Shown piece after piece: positions 30,447 to 47,610 of a DNA stretch of 64,000 bases. The stretch spans positions 35,179,645 to 35,243,644 of the forward strand of contig CM055100.1 in NCBI GenBank assembly GCA_029204225.1, in the 5' to 3' direction. The DNA is from Diphasiastrum complanatum (Eukaryota; Streptophyta; Lycopodiopsida; Lycopodiales; Lycopodiaceae). The position numbers and the translations under genes are program-made. Below the pieces are notes generated by a model. It had not been told where the DNA came from. It was given only the letters and a program-made list of their open reading frames with translations, and ran no database searches. Within the stretch, counting starts at the first letter, position 1; each line of letters opens with the position of its first letter.

Positions 30447-30674
30447 TTGAATTTACACGATGTAGATGTTTTGGCGTTTAATATTGAGTTAACAATGACC
30501 AATCACCTACAAAAGTCAACTATATCTATATTGAAAGAACGACTTAATGTAATGGAAAAACCATCATCCTGTACTCGTCATCAACAGAGAAAAACTGATT
30601 TACAAGGTTTTTTGTCAACGTTACATGCGAATTTTGAGGAAGATATGCCAATTGACTCTGATGAAGGAGACTGA
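30447..30674 (+). CDS. Small unidentified open frame, possible remnant
   Basis: This is a 75-codon frame with balanced, polar composition. It includes KSTISILKERLNVMEKPSS and an acidic end (FEEDMPIDSDEGD). I do not recognise the family. The surrounding 30.1-31.0 kb has no other exon I can support, so it may be a transposon-derived fragment or chance. Confidence 0.15.
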   Translation: MNLHDVDVLAFNIELTMTNHLQKSTISILKERLNVMEKPSSCTRHQQRKTDLQGFLSTLHANFEEDMPIDSDEGD

Positions 30675-31039
30675 TCTTCCAATTCATCAGTTAAAAACGA
30701 AAGTGTTGAGAATATGTCAACTTCTAAATTGAGAGGCATCATTGAAAATTCCTTAGAAAAAGTACTTTAAAAAAGAGAATGTGTGAATACAATTTAAGTC
30801 GTTTTGTATTTCAATGGGATTTTGAGTTTCAAAAATGATTTATTTTCTTGAATTATTATTTATTTTGTAATTGTGATAATTTTATAAAGTTTGCAACAAA
30901 AAAATTTGTAGTTCTTTATTCAAAATATGCATTTTTTGGCTTTTTTTTTTTAATTAGAAATTTATTAAAAAATTCATGATTTTGGCCTAAAACTAGTACC
31001 GTTAAAAACACCAAATAGGATTACTCTTTTTTAGGTCAA

Positions 31040-31522
31040 AGTCCCAAAACAAATGTCATCATGTTGATAGAAAAGGTAGCTCCCTTCTTTTGTCATATTT
31101 GGCCATAGAAAATGTCTCTTTCTTAGGGTGGAATCTAGTAGTGATGTTTAGGAAATTCACAATATTGTCCTCAATATCATCATTTTTATTTTCAAGATAT
31201 TCCAGAGGGTAGATCCAATATAGGTTATCTTTGACCCTAAGCTAATTTTTGTCCAAGAATAGTATAGCATCAAGGTTGTTGATGAAACAAACATCATCAA
31301 TTAGTGAAATGCGTATTTAAAGGATCTCATTATCTCCAATTTGCCAAGCCTGGCCAACCTTTTAACGAATTGCATTTCATAACAGGTAAGATACCAGTTA
31401 CACCAAGAGGGGGAGCAAGAAAAGCCCATAGGGATACCACAAACTTGTCTCCACGTTTTGTCACCCAATTTGATAATACAATTATCTATAAAAAAATCAT
31501 TCCATGCACTTATCTTTGTCAA
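31040..31522 (-). pseudogene. Reverse transcriptase fragment, possibly Penelope-like
   Basis: The minus strand reads FIDNCIIKLGDKTWRQ, then CGIPMGFSCSPSWCNWYL and EMQFVKRLARLGK, and reaches FKYAFH near 31301. After a one-base shift it continues as LIDDVCFINNLDAILFL, with the catalytic DD, then RFHPKKETF and YDKRRELPFL to about 31050. The pattern of IPMG..C.P, a YE-like pair and (Y/L)IDD fits a reverse transcriptase outside the copia and gypsy groups. Penelope-like elements are the closest recollection. It has stops and a frameshift and lacks the rest of an element. Confidence 0.6.
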
Positions 31523-32411
<889 letters not shown>

Positions 32412-34472
32412 TTTTTGTGTCTTGCTATTGCTTTCCATTTGCTTCTTCTTGCTTTTGCATGTTGTTGTTGATTTCTGAGATATTCTATTCTTGCTCTCTT
32501 GCTTGTGGTTAATTAGGTGTGGTTAGAGTAGGAGGGTAGTTTTGCAAGCTAACTTCGCAAGGGAAGCAATATTTACTTGGAAATGAATCGAAGAGTGACA
32601 GGTGACTTAGGCCGCTACATTTGATGTGATTTGCAATCCAAGGGGGATCACTACTTGTCTTGAAATTGCTTCAATTGTTGCATAAGCACTAACTCCATTT
32701 GTGTTTGATGACATATTAATGTTTGATTCCTGTATTCATGATTATAGTAATTTCGTGATTGTAGATAAAAAAAAAACAAAAGTGAGTATCGCTAAAAACA
32801 TAGTAGAAACATTATAGTCAACCGCGTGCGGATATGTTAGCTCAATAGATTGTTTAGGAGATGTCATTATAAGAACATGGCCATCTATAGCATTCTTAGG
32901 AACAACAATGGGCTTTATTGGAAGAAAAGAGACATAATTGAATTGGTGACCAAGACATGAATTGGTAACACGAGTGCAACAAGCCCAAAATTGATTTTTT
33001 GGCAATGTGATACAATAGCTCACAATTTCAAGGTATTCAAGAGGAGGGGACATGAAGTTTTTACACTATATAAGCCTTCTAGTTGGAAGTTTCAAAATGG
33101 ATCGTGATGCATTTAATAGATCAGGTAAATATGATGTAATTTAGGTGGAAAATAAGGCATATATACCTATGCTAGAACCTCAAACTAGATTTTTTCTATG
33201 GAGAAGGAATCCGGGTAGAGTGTGATGTTCTCATTGTGCAAAGAGTATGGCCCCCCTTCTAAGATTTGATAACACTTCCTCTTTACTTTTTGAATGAAAC
33301 ATAAATCCTTTCCCCAACAATTCAATGGAGGACACAATGACATTAAAGTCAAGACCAATGTAATTTACAAGAGCTTTGCATAGTCTGTCTCCACAATTGA
33401 ATTTAGATCATGTTACAATGACATTAATTGGAGATTGGCCATGGTACCACCACTAATTTGGGTGAACATAGAAAATGGTTTCACATAGGAGCTTGATAAG
33501 TGGGAGAGGGCCCAAATACTCTCCTTTCAAATTGCCTGAGGCCAATTAAATGATCTCTCCACCTTTTACCCAAGGTGAGACTTATCCCAAGGTGGCAAAA
33601 ATGATGCCATGGCTTAAGTGTATTTGTGGGAGGAGGTCCCACATTATCTTTGATCCCAACTCCAAAAAGCACACACACATCCACATCCACATCCACATCC
33701 ACATCCACCGGGAATGCTTAAGAAGTGCACTCCAGGGGCTACAGTGTTGGCCCCACTCCATCCAAGGGTGATGGATGAAGTTAAGGAAGAAAAAATATAT
33801 CTCGCCCCTTCGATAATTGGATAATGTGGGACCCGTGCAGTAGACGCATTGCAAGTGCACTCTCTAATGAGAGCCCACACATCCACCCACCTTCCTTGGT
33901 GGGATTGTGACCTCATGACCAAACAAGAATCATCATTACATCATTCAAATTAGAATGAAGTCCACTTGAACTTATCAAGTGACTTTGCATTCATGTAGGT
34001 AGGCCCACCATTTGAGAACGCACTTACCTCCCACGTGTCTCAAACAAGATTATAAATGTGGGCCTTCTCTAACGAGTGGACTTATCCCATTTTACATCAT
34101 CCTACCATGCATGATGTCACTTAGATGACCTTTTTTTAAAGGGGAAAATGTCACTTGAAATGGCCCCAACCAATCAATGATGATTATTTTGGCCCTCTCT
34201 ACTTGTCGGGCTCGTACAGAAAGCCATACTAGAAGAGAGATATATAGTAAGAATGGCCCTAGTAGATTCGAAAGTTTTTTGACCAAAATTTTTAGACTTG
34301 CAAAGCGTTTAGCGCCAAGTCCCATCAATGAAAGTTTGAAAGACAACATCAACACCACGGTATGGGCATAAATAATTGTGGCGAGCTACCTCATGTTTAA
34401 ATTATCCAAGCATTTAGAAAAACATGGCTTGTAAGTGTTATAGAACTACTCAATGATCCCATGAACAACTAG
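32412..34472. other. Intergenic, no gene seen; short (CCACAT)n tract
   Basis: No supported gene. A hexanucleotide tract CCACAT, about five units, lies at 33678-33707. A 103-codon minus-strand frame at 32742-33053 matches no family I know. Confidence 0.4.
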
Positions 34473-34857
34473 TCTTTTTGGGGTAGTTCAAACATCCCGG
34501 GCATTATTAGGCATAATGCCTAAAGATTAGCCCGGGTAAAACATTATGCCCACAAAGTTTAAGAGGAAAAAATAAAAGGATAATTGGGCATGGACATGTA
34601 AAGCTCCTGGCTATGGGCTTTACCCCTCACTTGAATCTTAAACATCTAATTCTTTCTAAGTTGTACTTTTTGGGGTAGTTCAAACATCCCGGGCATTATT
34701 AGGCATAATGCCTAAAGATTAGCCCGGGTAAAACATTATGCCCACAAAGTTTAAGAGGAAAAAATAAAAGGATAATTGGGCATGGACATGTAAAGCTCCT
34801 GGCTATGGGCTTTACCCCTCACTTGAATCTTAAACATCTAATTCTTTCTAAGTTGTA
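34473..34857. repeat. Perfect 192-bp tandem duplication
   Basis: The two copies, 34473-34664 and 34665-34856, look identical base for base by eye. Each carries CCCGGGCATTATTAGGCATA followed by ATGCCTAAAGATTAGCCCGGG, so that CCCGGG and GGCAT/ATGCC can pair. Identity implies a recent duplication. It lies 3' of the EXORDIUM-like gene. Confidence 0.92.
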
Positions 34858-35483
34858 CTTTAAAGATCATATTGGTTTTCTCACCATGACTTAAGAAAAA
34901 ATGAGCAGGAGATCTACTTTGAAACACATTTGAGTTTGTTCTAGATTGTATTTCTAGTTGCTAATTCACATCATAGATTGCATAGGTGAAGACCCTTCTG
35001 AGCAGCCGATCATTGTCTAAAGAGTTGGTTTGCCAAAAACCATGGATTATTGTTGAAGATATACACAATCACAATTCAAAGAAAGGTAGTCAAGATTTAG
35101 TACTTTTGAATTTGAGAATCTGATGGAGCTTAATGTGTATTGAGGAGGGTAGCTTGTTGAGCTGATGCTGCTGCATTTCAAATAGCTACATCTGATTGAT
35201 CATAGCAAATTCTGTAGACAATTTGAATGGAAAACTCTAACTGAGTCTCAGCGCAGCTTTGATGAGAAGATCATATTTACAGCATAGAAATTTTCTCACA
35301 CCAGTATCAAGCATGTTGAGAGAGTTCTATAGCTTGTATAATTATGAGAGCTCTATTTCTGTTATGAAGTTGTAGGACTTTTTACATGAGAAACAGGCTA
35401 TAGCTATGCCTTTGGCATGAGTTTCTGGCTATTTCCTTATGCACAAGAGTAGTGATCCACACTATCTGTGGACATAGTCTCAG

Positions 35484-36599
35484 TCATGCTTGACCTGCAC
35501 AGGCAAGTTTTGCTGGATCCCAAATCCAAGGAAGCAAGAACTCTGTGTTCAATGCACCATAAACATTAAAACTTGCTCCTGTCTTGCTGTTCTTTAGAAG
35601 CTTTCCTGGATCTCCTGGATATGAACCATCCCCAAAAGCTCCTGCACAGGCACCACCTGTCTCTAGAGCAGCCGAAGCATCCCCCTGGTAATAAGCTGTG
35701 CCAAAAGGATCAGTTGCAGCAGCAGCTATGACCTTGGCCATGCTGATGATCATTCCGTCAATACCCACGTCTTTGTTGGGCGGCAGCAAAGGCGGTGCAT
35801 TAGGGCCAAACTGAGGTTTAGCATAGGGCCAGGCACAGAAGCCTGGACATTGAGATGCTGAATTTCCCACCCATCCGTAGGGAATCTGCTGCTTTGTTGG
35901 AGTTTGCGAAGGATATGTGTAGAAGTGTTGCCCACAATAGTTCTGGCAGAAACCATCGACTGATACATCAGCAGCTGTAAGCACAAGGTAGATGGAATTG
36001 GGACTGGTCACTGGATATACTTTCAGGCTCTTGAGAACAATCTTGAGAATGTCATCCTTGCTCAGCACTTTGCCGAAAGATTCAGCTGCATCGGATATCT
36101 CTCCTCCGATCATCACATTCTGGGACACGGCAGCCCCGTTCTGATCAGTGTATTTGCTTGTCAGAGCCCACCAAGTGGAGACTGTGGGGGTTCCTTTCTG
36201 CTTGGGAGCATTGAAAGAGCTGATGAATGATCGGATGATTTGCTTTTGCGGCTCGCTGAATGAGCCATAGAAGAGCATATAGACTTTGATAGGGGCTGGA
36301 CCTGACAGCACAGGACCATTGTGGTATGGCAGGATCAAAGGCGTAGGCGGAACCAGTGCCATGGGTTTCCTCTTGTGGGACTGCAATGTAACTAGTCCAG
36401 TGGAGATTGCTGCATCGTCACCGAGATTTTGCATCACTGAATTCTGTAGCAAGCTGGGTGACATTTGCGAGCTGGACGGGATGAGGCGCGCTTGTGTGAG
36501 ATGAGTTGGCTTCCAGTGGCTGACCGACAGAGTAATGAGCAGCCAGAGCATAATTGAGACATACTTTGAGAATGGTTCATGATCCAAACTAATAGCCAT
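35484..36599 (-). CDS. EXORDIUM/PHI-1 family secreted protein, 371 aa, single exon
   Basis: The protein belongs to the phosphate-induced protein 1 (PHI-1/EXORDIUM, Pfam PF04674) family. These are plant apoplastic proteins linked to brassinosteroid- and carbon-dependent cell expansion; no enzymatic activity is established. Family landmarks are GPAPIKVYMLFYGSF (about 100-114), VSTWWAL, ILKIVLKSL, YLVLTAADVSVDGFCQNYCG, WVGNSASQCPGFCAWP, NKDVGIDGMI, DPFGTAYYQG, GSYPGDPGKLL and a C-terminal LLPWIWDP. Cysteines in the CQNYC, CPGFC and GACAG contexts are kept. The N-terminus has a hydrophobic stretch (about 13-27), consistent with a signal peptide. At 371 aa it is longer than Arabidopsis EXO (314), mainly at the N-terminus, so a later Met is possible, but the first ATG keeps the signal-like segment. 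It is intronless, as family members usually are. The stop is TGA at 35484-35486. Confidence 0.95.
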   Translation of the reverse strand: MAISLDHEPFSKYVSIMLWLLITLSVSHWKPTHLTQARLIPSSSQMSPSLLQNSVMQNLGDDAAISTGLVTLQSHKRKPMALVPPTPLILPYHNGPVLSGPAPIKVYMLFYGSFSEPQKQIIRSFISSFNAPKQKGTPTVSTWWALTSKYTDQNGAAVSQNVMIGGEISDAAESFGKVLSKDDILKIVLKSLKVYPVTSPNSIYLVLTAADVSVDGFCQNYCGQHFYTYPSQTPTKQQIPYGWVGNSASQCPGFCAWPYAKPQFGPNAPPLLPPNKDVGIDGMIISMAKVIAAAATDPFGTAYYQGDASAALETGGACAGAFGDGSYPGDPGKLLKNSKTGASFNVYGALNTEFLLPWIWDPAKLACAGQA

Positions 36600-36631
36600 C
36601 TATTTTTCTATCTCTGAAGAGGATTGTCAAA

Positions 36632-36685
<54 letters not shown>

Positions 36686-36760
36686 GAAATGTAGGAGTGG
36701 AAATGTTGATCTCTCTGCTCAAAGATCTACGTGAACTTCCATATATATCTGTATTTTGAA
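36600..36760 (-). promoter_or_regulatory. Leader and TATA-like box of the EXORDIUM-like gene
   Basis: On the minus strand the ATG is preceded by a 37-base leader stretch, then a (GA)n tract (36637-36682). Further upstream lies GATATATATGG near 36739-36750, a plausible TATA box. GA tracts in plant leaders and promoters can bind GAGA-binding (BBR/BPC) proteins; this is an inference here. Confidence 0.5.
36637..36682. repeat. (CT)n microsatellite, 46 bp
   Basis: CT run directly upstream of the EXORDIUM-like coding region, read as (GA)n on the gene strand. Confidence 0.95.
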
Positions 36761-39849
<3,089 letters not shown>

Positions 39850-40010
39850 TTACTTCAGAGGCTGGTGATCCATATACACTAGACACTTACTACCATACAA
39901 GTAACATCTCCAGGTTTTAAGCGCACGAAATATCACAACAACAACAAAATATGTTTGAGTTGTATAACATAACTGAATTTTAGAAGAAAAAAAATTCCTC
40001 TCAAATGTTA
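39850..40010 (-). pseudogene. Ty3/gypsy RNase H remnant
   Basis: The minus strand ends in a segment containing FRALKTWRCYLYGSKCLVYM followed by DHQPLK. This matches the gypsy RNase H pattern ALKKWRHYL.G..F.V.TDH..LK. Only about 50 codons of it survive. No catalytic context or LTRs can be assigned. Confidence 0.6.
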
Positions 40011-40639
40011 TTGACCTATCGTTCTGTTGGAAAAAGGTGATAATGCAATAACGACAAGTCGAAGCTTGTGAACGACTTATCGAGCACAACGGAATGGAGC
40101 CTACTTTCCTAATGCATGACTGCACCTATCAATATTGAACAAAACATAGTGATAGAAGTCACGTTCAATCTTATAGTAACTAACTTTGAAATCGTCAAGT
40201 GATTACATAGCCAAACAATGAATTATCAGACAAAAGCAATATGAGATTTATCAGCTATTCTGATATAATATTGAACGCAATAAAGGATAGATGATTCAGC
40301 ATGAAACAAATGATGATGAGCACAAGACAATTGCGGATAGAAACCGCATACTCTAACCTATCTCTGAGTAACTGAAGATCTCTGTCTGAATTTGCACTTT
40401 CGCTGATAAGCAATAAGCGCTAATAGCAAAACTCTAAATGAGCTCTAAAGAACTAAGCTAGAATGCTCAAGAGTGTTCAAGCTTGAAAGCTTGAGAGAGG
40501 TGCTACTTGATTTAAAACAATAGGAGTATGATCAACTATTTATACTAAGCAAAAGTAGGACAACTAATTATGTTGTAGATCTTAATGGCCAGTTGGCCGT
40601 CATGAGCTGGCATCCATCCAGTTAGTACTTCTTGGAAAT

Positions 40640-40770
40640 TGAGCGATTCCCGAGTATTCTGTAGACTGTGTAGAAACATGCATAAAACTGCAGAGCTGGA
40701 TAATGTAGTGGATGAAGATTAAAAACAATTAGTCAATATCAGGAGAATAATCCAACATGTTTTGTAATAG
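40640..40770. mobile_element. LTR fragment related to the copia LTR at 29.1 kb
   Basis: The stretch shares TCTGTAGACTGTGTA, GGATGAAGATTAAAAAC and AGGAGAATAATCCAACAT with 27.94-28.07 kb, and the last of these in inverted form with 29.13-29.16 kb. It is a short relic with no defined ends. Confidence 0.45.
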
Positions 40771-41147
40771 AACTGCTCCAATTGTCAGATTAGTTGCATT
40801 GGTTCTTATGACATAAGGTTGGTCTGGATATGCAATATGTGACACATGAGCAGAAATGATCAAACTTTTGAATTTTTCAAAACACGAATTCAATTTCTCA
40901 TTTCATACATTAGGCAGACTAGGTTAGCTTCTTTTCTTCTTCATGTTAACTCTGCCTTTGTCAAGTTACTAAGAGGTGTCGCAACCTTGGCATATTCCTC
41001 AATAAATCTATGGAGAAAAAATAGTAACTCCTAGAAAAAATTGTACTTGTCTGACTATTTTTTAAATTGGTCACTCTATAATATGTTGATTTTATTTTAG
41101 CCTATTTTCAACTCAAAAGAGAGAATTTTTGACCAAGATAAAATAAT

Positions 41148-42509
41148 GTGGATGAATACGTTGTAGACACAAATGTTGTAGATGATGATTGTGTAAACGA
41201 TGAGTCTTTTCTTACTTTAACTAATATAACTGATCTTTTTGAGCTAACAAAGGTCGATGATCTTGAAATTGGTGTGGATGATTTCAATGATGATAAATTT
41301 TTAAATGGGAAAGAATGTTTGGATATGGTTGTTAACAAGATGCATGAGCATGCTTCCAGTGTTCCTTCTAAAGAGGAATTCATTAGGTTTCAAAATCAGC
41401 TTGGTTTTCCAGAGGCTATTGAATATCAACCCACTTTATTGACGTCTGTAGGTGCCCATAATATTGATCATGAGAAGATTATTGAAGAGGACAAAGCACA
41501 TAGTGTACGTATCATGTCTTGTATAGTGAGTATTATTGTCTTGCATTGCTATATCATAAATATAACATTTTATTCTCTTTTACAGAAGACTCTTTATCTT
41601 GATGACTTTGCACTTAGACGAGGATCTATGAGAACATCTACTAGAGAATTTCAAAGAGATCATTCAATTGGCCATTATATGAAGTTTCTTAAAAATAATG
41701 AGATAAGTGTTGCTCATTTAAAATTTCATCCACATGGAAAAATGATGATAATGGCAACCAATGCACTATCTCATTTTCTTGGAGGCCATAATAGTGTACG
41801 TATCATGTCTTGTATAGTGAGTATTATTGTCTTGCATTGTAAGTACTATATCATAAATATAACATTTTATTCTCTTTTACAGAAGACTCTTTATCTTGAT
41901 GACTTTGCACTTCGACGAGGATCTATGAGAACATCTACTGGAGAATTTCAAAGAGATCATTCAATTGCCCATTATATGAAGTTTCTTGAAAATAATGAGA
42001 TAAGTGTTGCTCATTTAAAATTTCACCGACATGGAAAAATGATGATAATGGCAACCAATGCACTATCTCATTTTCTTGGAGGCCATAATTTTGCAAGGGT
42101 GTATACAATAGTATTTGTTAGAAAGGCAATTGCAATTGAAATATTAGGTTATGGACCTGTGAATTCCATGCTCAAATCATTGCATTTTGCATTATATGTA
42201 GCATATGTTGATCTTAGTAAGTGTCAAATAACCATTTGTTGGATCCATATAACAGAAGAAAATTATTGCATAATGCTAAATTGCAACTTTCATTGGGAAA
42301 AAAAGATCATTGAATATCTATCCAAAATACTTGTATTAAATTGTCTTTTAGAATACAATAAGTTTTTGTATGTCTATTCCCTACCAGCCTATATAAATTC
42401 ACATGCTTTTTATAAAATTTTCAATATTTTGTCGACTTTGTATTATGTCAAATTTGCACTCTTCTATAAAACCATTGAAATAGTTGCAAAATGTAGTTGT
42501 TCTTTGTAG
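41148..42509 (+). CDS. Unidentified 453-codon frame with an internal duplication
   Basis: I do not recognise this family. The first 120 residues are acidic (VDTNVVDDDCVND, TKVDDLEIGVDDFNDD) and look like real coding sequence up to ASSVPSKEEFIRFQNQLGFP. Then a unit of about 97 residues occurs twice. Each unit has a hydrophobic first part (VRIMSCIVSIIVLHC..ITFYSLLQ), then a polar part (TLYLDDFALRRGSMRTST, SVAHLKFH.HGKMMIMATN). The hydrophobic part is probably translated intron: it runs from GTGTAC|GTATC or GTAAGT to a good acceptor, TTCTCTTTTACAG. If so, the true product is spliced and shorter. The end after 42220 is low-complexity and may also be intron. No transposon signature is evident, and no neighbouring exon was found. 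It could be a gene fragment carried by an element. Confidence 0.35.
   Translation: MDEYVVDTNVVDDDCVNDESFLTLTNITDLFELTKVDDLEIGVDDFNDDKFLNGKECLDMVVNKMHEHASSVPSKEEFIRFQNQLGFPEAIEYQPTLLTSVGAHNIDHEKIIEEDKAHSVRIMSCIVSIIVLHCYIINITFYSLLQKTLYLDDFALRRGSMRTSTREFQRDHSIGHYMKFLKNNEISVAHLKFHPHGKMMIMATNALSHFLGGHNSVRIMSCIVSIIVLHCKYYIINITFYSLLQKTLYLDDFALRRGSMRTSTGEFQRDHSIAHYMKFLENNEISVAHLKFHRHGKMMIMATNALSHFLGGHNFARVYTIVFVRKAIAIEILGYGPVNSMLKSLHFALYVAYVDLSKCQITICWIHITEENYCIMLNCNFHWEKKIIEYLSKILVLNCLLEYNKFLYVYSLPAYINSHAFYKIFNILSTLYYVKFALFYKTIEIVAKCSCSL
41502..42089 (+). repeat. Tandem duplication of an intron-plus-exon unit
   Basis: Unit 1 is 41502-41792 (291 bp) and unit 2 is 41793-42089 (297 bp). They begin AGTGTACGTATCATG and end GGCCATAAT. 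They differ at a handful of sites, plus six extra bases in unit 2 (GTAAGTACT against GCT). The extra bases give unit 2 a perfect GTAAGT donor. Confidence 0.9.
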
Positions 42510-43033
42510 TGGTGGTTCCACCATGTTCTATGCTTTTGTAAAATGCTACTCTTGCTTGCCAATGAGATTTCTCCATTCCTTGTGATGACCATATGCTGAG
42601 ACTACCAGTATTTCTTGCAAAGAATGTTGTATGATGTCGTAAAAAGTGTTGTATTACACACAACACAAAAGTAAATAACCATCACAAAAACTTAAATCAA
42701 TAGCACAAATCTTTTAACAATAAATAGAAAGATAAATTTTACCATGTAATGAGTTATGTGGGGTGTGGGTCCTCCAAATCCCTTATGAGGCAAGCACCTC
42801 ATTTACATGCATAGAAGGTCTAGGTGTCAACCATAGGAGTGAGCTACTTGGCCAAGTGGGCCACTTGCACTAATTTACGCAACTTACAAAAGGGGGGGTC
42901 TCATGTATTTATTTAATAACATGCCCCATGAGTTATGTACAACTTACAACTTAATTAGTGCTTAGCCAAAGGGGTAAAATTGTCAAGCTTTTTCTAAACT
43001 TCAACTTTGAGTAGCCGAGCAGAACTACATTCT
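42510..43033. other. Intergenic, no gene seen
   Basis: No gene or recognisable element in this AT-rich stretch. Confidence 0.3.
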
Positions 43034-44413
43034 TCAAAATCTTGCGTAGCAGCTATAATATTTTTCCAAACTATTGAATTTTGGATTGTTTTCCAGAGTA
43101 GTTTGATAGAAATCTGCGAGCCTTTGATTCTCCAATGATCGGTTTACATGAATATTTTCCGATTTACCGAAAAGCTTGTTGTCTTTCTTAATTTTGACAT
43201 GGCCCTTATGTAATCCAACTTTAGATAAAACATCTTCAAGTCTGGAAATGGCTTGCTTTGAAGATGACTCTGGTTTTGTATTCCATGCAAACAATATGTG
43301 AAGATATATTATTTTTTCTATTATATGCACCTCTGCATGGAGTTTACAAATATGAACATTATGTATAGGAATCGGCAATAGTAGTTTCCAATTTTTTTGC
43401 ATGTTCTTCATCTCTTGATATCCCTATACTCCTCATCATCTCTTTTGATGTTGTCATGCAATACAATGAAGGATGCTTTGAATTATCTCCATGGGAAACA
43501 TGGAACATGCCTTTTAATGTCTTCATACAGATGCCACTCTATGTTAAAATTACCAATTTCGAAAACGCTTAGTGGAACTCCCTCCATGTGATGTTTTATG
43601 ATAGTAGGATAGGACATTACTAAATATCCATAAAGGATATCATGGTCTTCTTTTAATACCCATCAAAAAACATGGAAGCTTTAATCGGCATAGTAACTCA
43701 GAATATTGTTCATATGGAAATTACATAATTTCAAATTCACAAAAATTCATAGAAATTCACAAAACCTGAAAAGCTGCTAACCACCATATATCATTCTCTA
43801 ATTGCACACTTGAATTGAAATCCTCAAAATATTCTAAACTTGAAAGTGCTTCATTCATGATTGTGAGATTGACTCTCTCCATCTTTTGTCCTTTAATGAT
43901 TTCAGATTCATCTAAGTTTAGAACTACTATCAACATATCCATCACCTTCTCATTTGTTTTTCCTTTAGAAGAATATACTTCATCAATGTGAAATGGAATA
44001 CCGACTATCTTTTGCATGCCTTGATTTAGCATGTCTTGTTTAATCTTCACATAAAATGGTCATGGAATTCCCTAATCAGTGCAATGAATAGGGCAAAGAT
44101 GGGGCTTGGATATCCAACTGGGTGAGTTGTCGTGAGTAACGGGCTTAAATCCAGAGGGCTAAGCGACAAAATAGGAGTGGGGATCTAGGCTTGCTAAGGT
44201 TGTCATCTTAGCTTCAGATCTACTCATGGAATAGCCTAGAGTTGTGCGGCATTTATCTTTGCTGATTTTCCTCTTTTTGGTCTTTTTCTTGGTTGGTTTA
44301 TTCGTGCTTATCCAGACATTCTTGGCTCTAGATCTTCTCCTCTTGAGGCTTATCTTCTCAAGGAGGTGGACAGTGAAAGAATACCTACCTACGGATCCTA
44401 TTGAGCACTCCAT
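43034..44413 (-). pseudogene. Unclassified element or gene remnant, several minus-strand frames
   Basis: Three frames follow one another on the minus strand. 44413-44159 starts [13 protein letters not shown] and continues into a very basic segment (SLKRRRSRAK, NKPTKKKTKKRK). 44050-43757 contains VYSSKGKTNEKVMDMLIVVL. 43411-43034 contains LHAEVHIIEKIIYLHILFAW and KQAISRLEDVLSKVGLHKG. They may be exons or a broken single frame. The first has a decayed second copy at 63419-63610, joined to a (CT)n tract at the same base, which points to a mobile family. I cannot assign a known transposon class, and there is no visible catalytic motif. Confidence 0.4.
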
Positions 44414-44419
44414 GATTTT

Positions 44420-46548
<2,129 letters not shown>

Positions 46549-46589
46549 CGAAAGTGAAACAAATAGAGTTTTTTTAGGGGGGCTATCAA

Positions 46590-46880
46590 AATTCCATCAG
46601 GATCACTATCTTGACTGTCAAGATCACTTTGTGTTTCTTGAGGTCAAGTTGTGTTTCCCAACTTAAGAACTTTACAAAAGCTAAGTTTAAAATACTTTAT
46701 TGAATAATTGTGCTCCATGGCACTTATTAGCCTAAGGCCCAGTGTTGGATTCACATGCGCAGGATGCCAATTGGTCATCTGTTTCTAATACTCCCGACTC
46801 TCTACTTCAGTTATTTAGCATTTGGGCTTATTGTAGAAGCCTCTTGCCATATTCTAGAATATTCCAAGTCATACCTAGAA
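46590..46880 (-). repeat. Duplicated flank, copy B
   Basis: This matches 44688-44970. Left of the (GA)n tract, sequence B is unrelated to the coding side of copy A, so the homology stops at the microsatellite. Confidence 0.85.
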
Positions 46881-47090
46881 TTGGACAACATATGCTTCTC
46901 TGCTAATATTAGAAAACATGCACTTGAATCAAGTATCTTACAAACTTCATTCATAATGCTCTCAACAATCGTAGCTTTGAGTTTGTTCATTCTATTACTG
47001 CTCAACATTGACTTTGTTGACGTCGAATTCAATACAAAACCAAATGACTTTCCAATAGAAGAGTCATCTGCCAAATGCTCTTGGGAAACC

Positions 47091-47610
47091 TATAAGGGAA
47101 GCTCCCTAAGATCCTGCTTACAAGACAAAACACAATGGAAAACACACTATGGAGCAACCACCCAACCAAGTACAAGCAACCAATCAACTCTAGAAGCTTC
47201 ACCCCCAAGCCAAGGAACAAGAAGCATGAATGTAGACTGAAACCCTGGCAATGAATCCATGATCACAATGAGGAGTAGGGCGAGTTTGGCCTCTTCTTAT
47301 GGAGCCATAAGCATCCTGGGCACGTAGCCATGCATAGCCCTAAGTTCTCTATACATAGATTCACCTAGAATAGAGTCCTAAGCATGGACCACCTATTCAT
47401 AGAATTGCTATTGATAACTCTACACATGCATACACTGTCTCAAACCTTGTCTGAACTCCATTTAGTGTGTTCTGGGCCTCACAAGGATATTAGTTACTTT
47501 CAAGTCACATCTAGTATAACGTGGCATAACTAACAACTTGATTTACTGGAGTACCGTGTATCCAAGACTAGGAGTATACTGAATCCTACTTATTGGTCAT
47601 GGACATAACA
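47091..47610 (-). repeat. 3' LTR of the 47-53 kb element
   Basis: It begins TGTTATGTCCATGACCA and ends CTTATA on the minus strand, next to the polypurine tract at 47611-47623. Confidence 0.93.
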
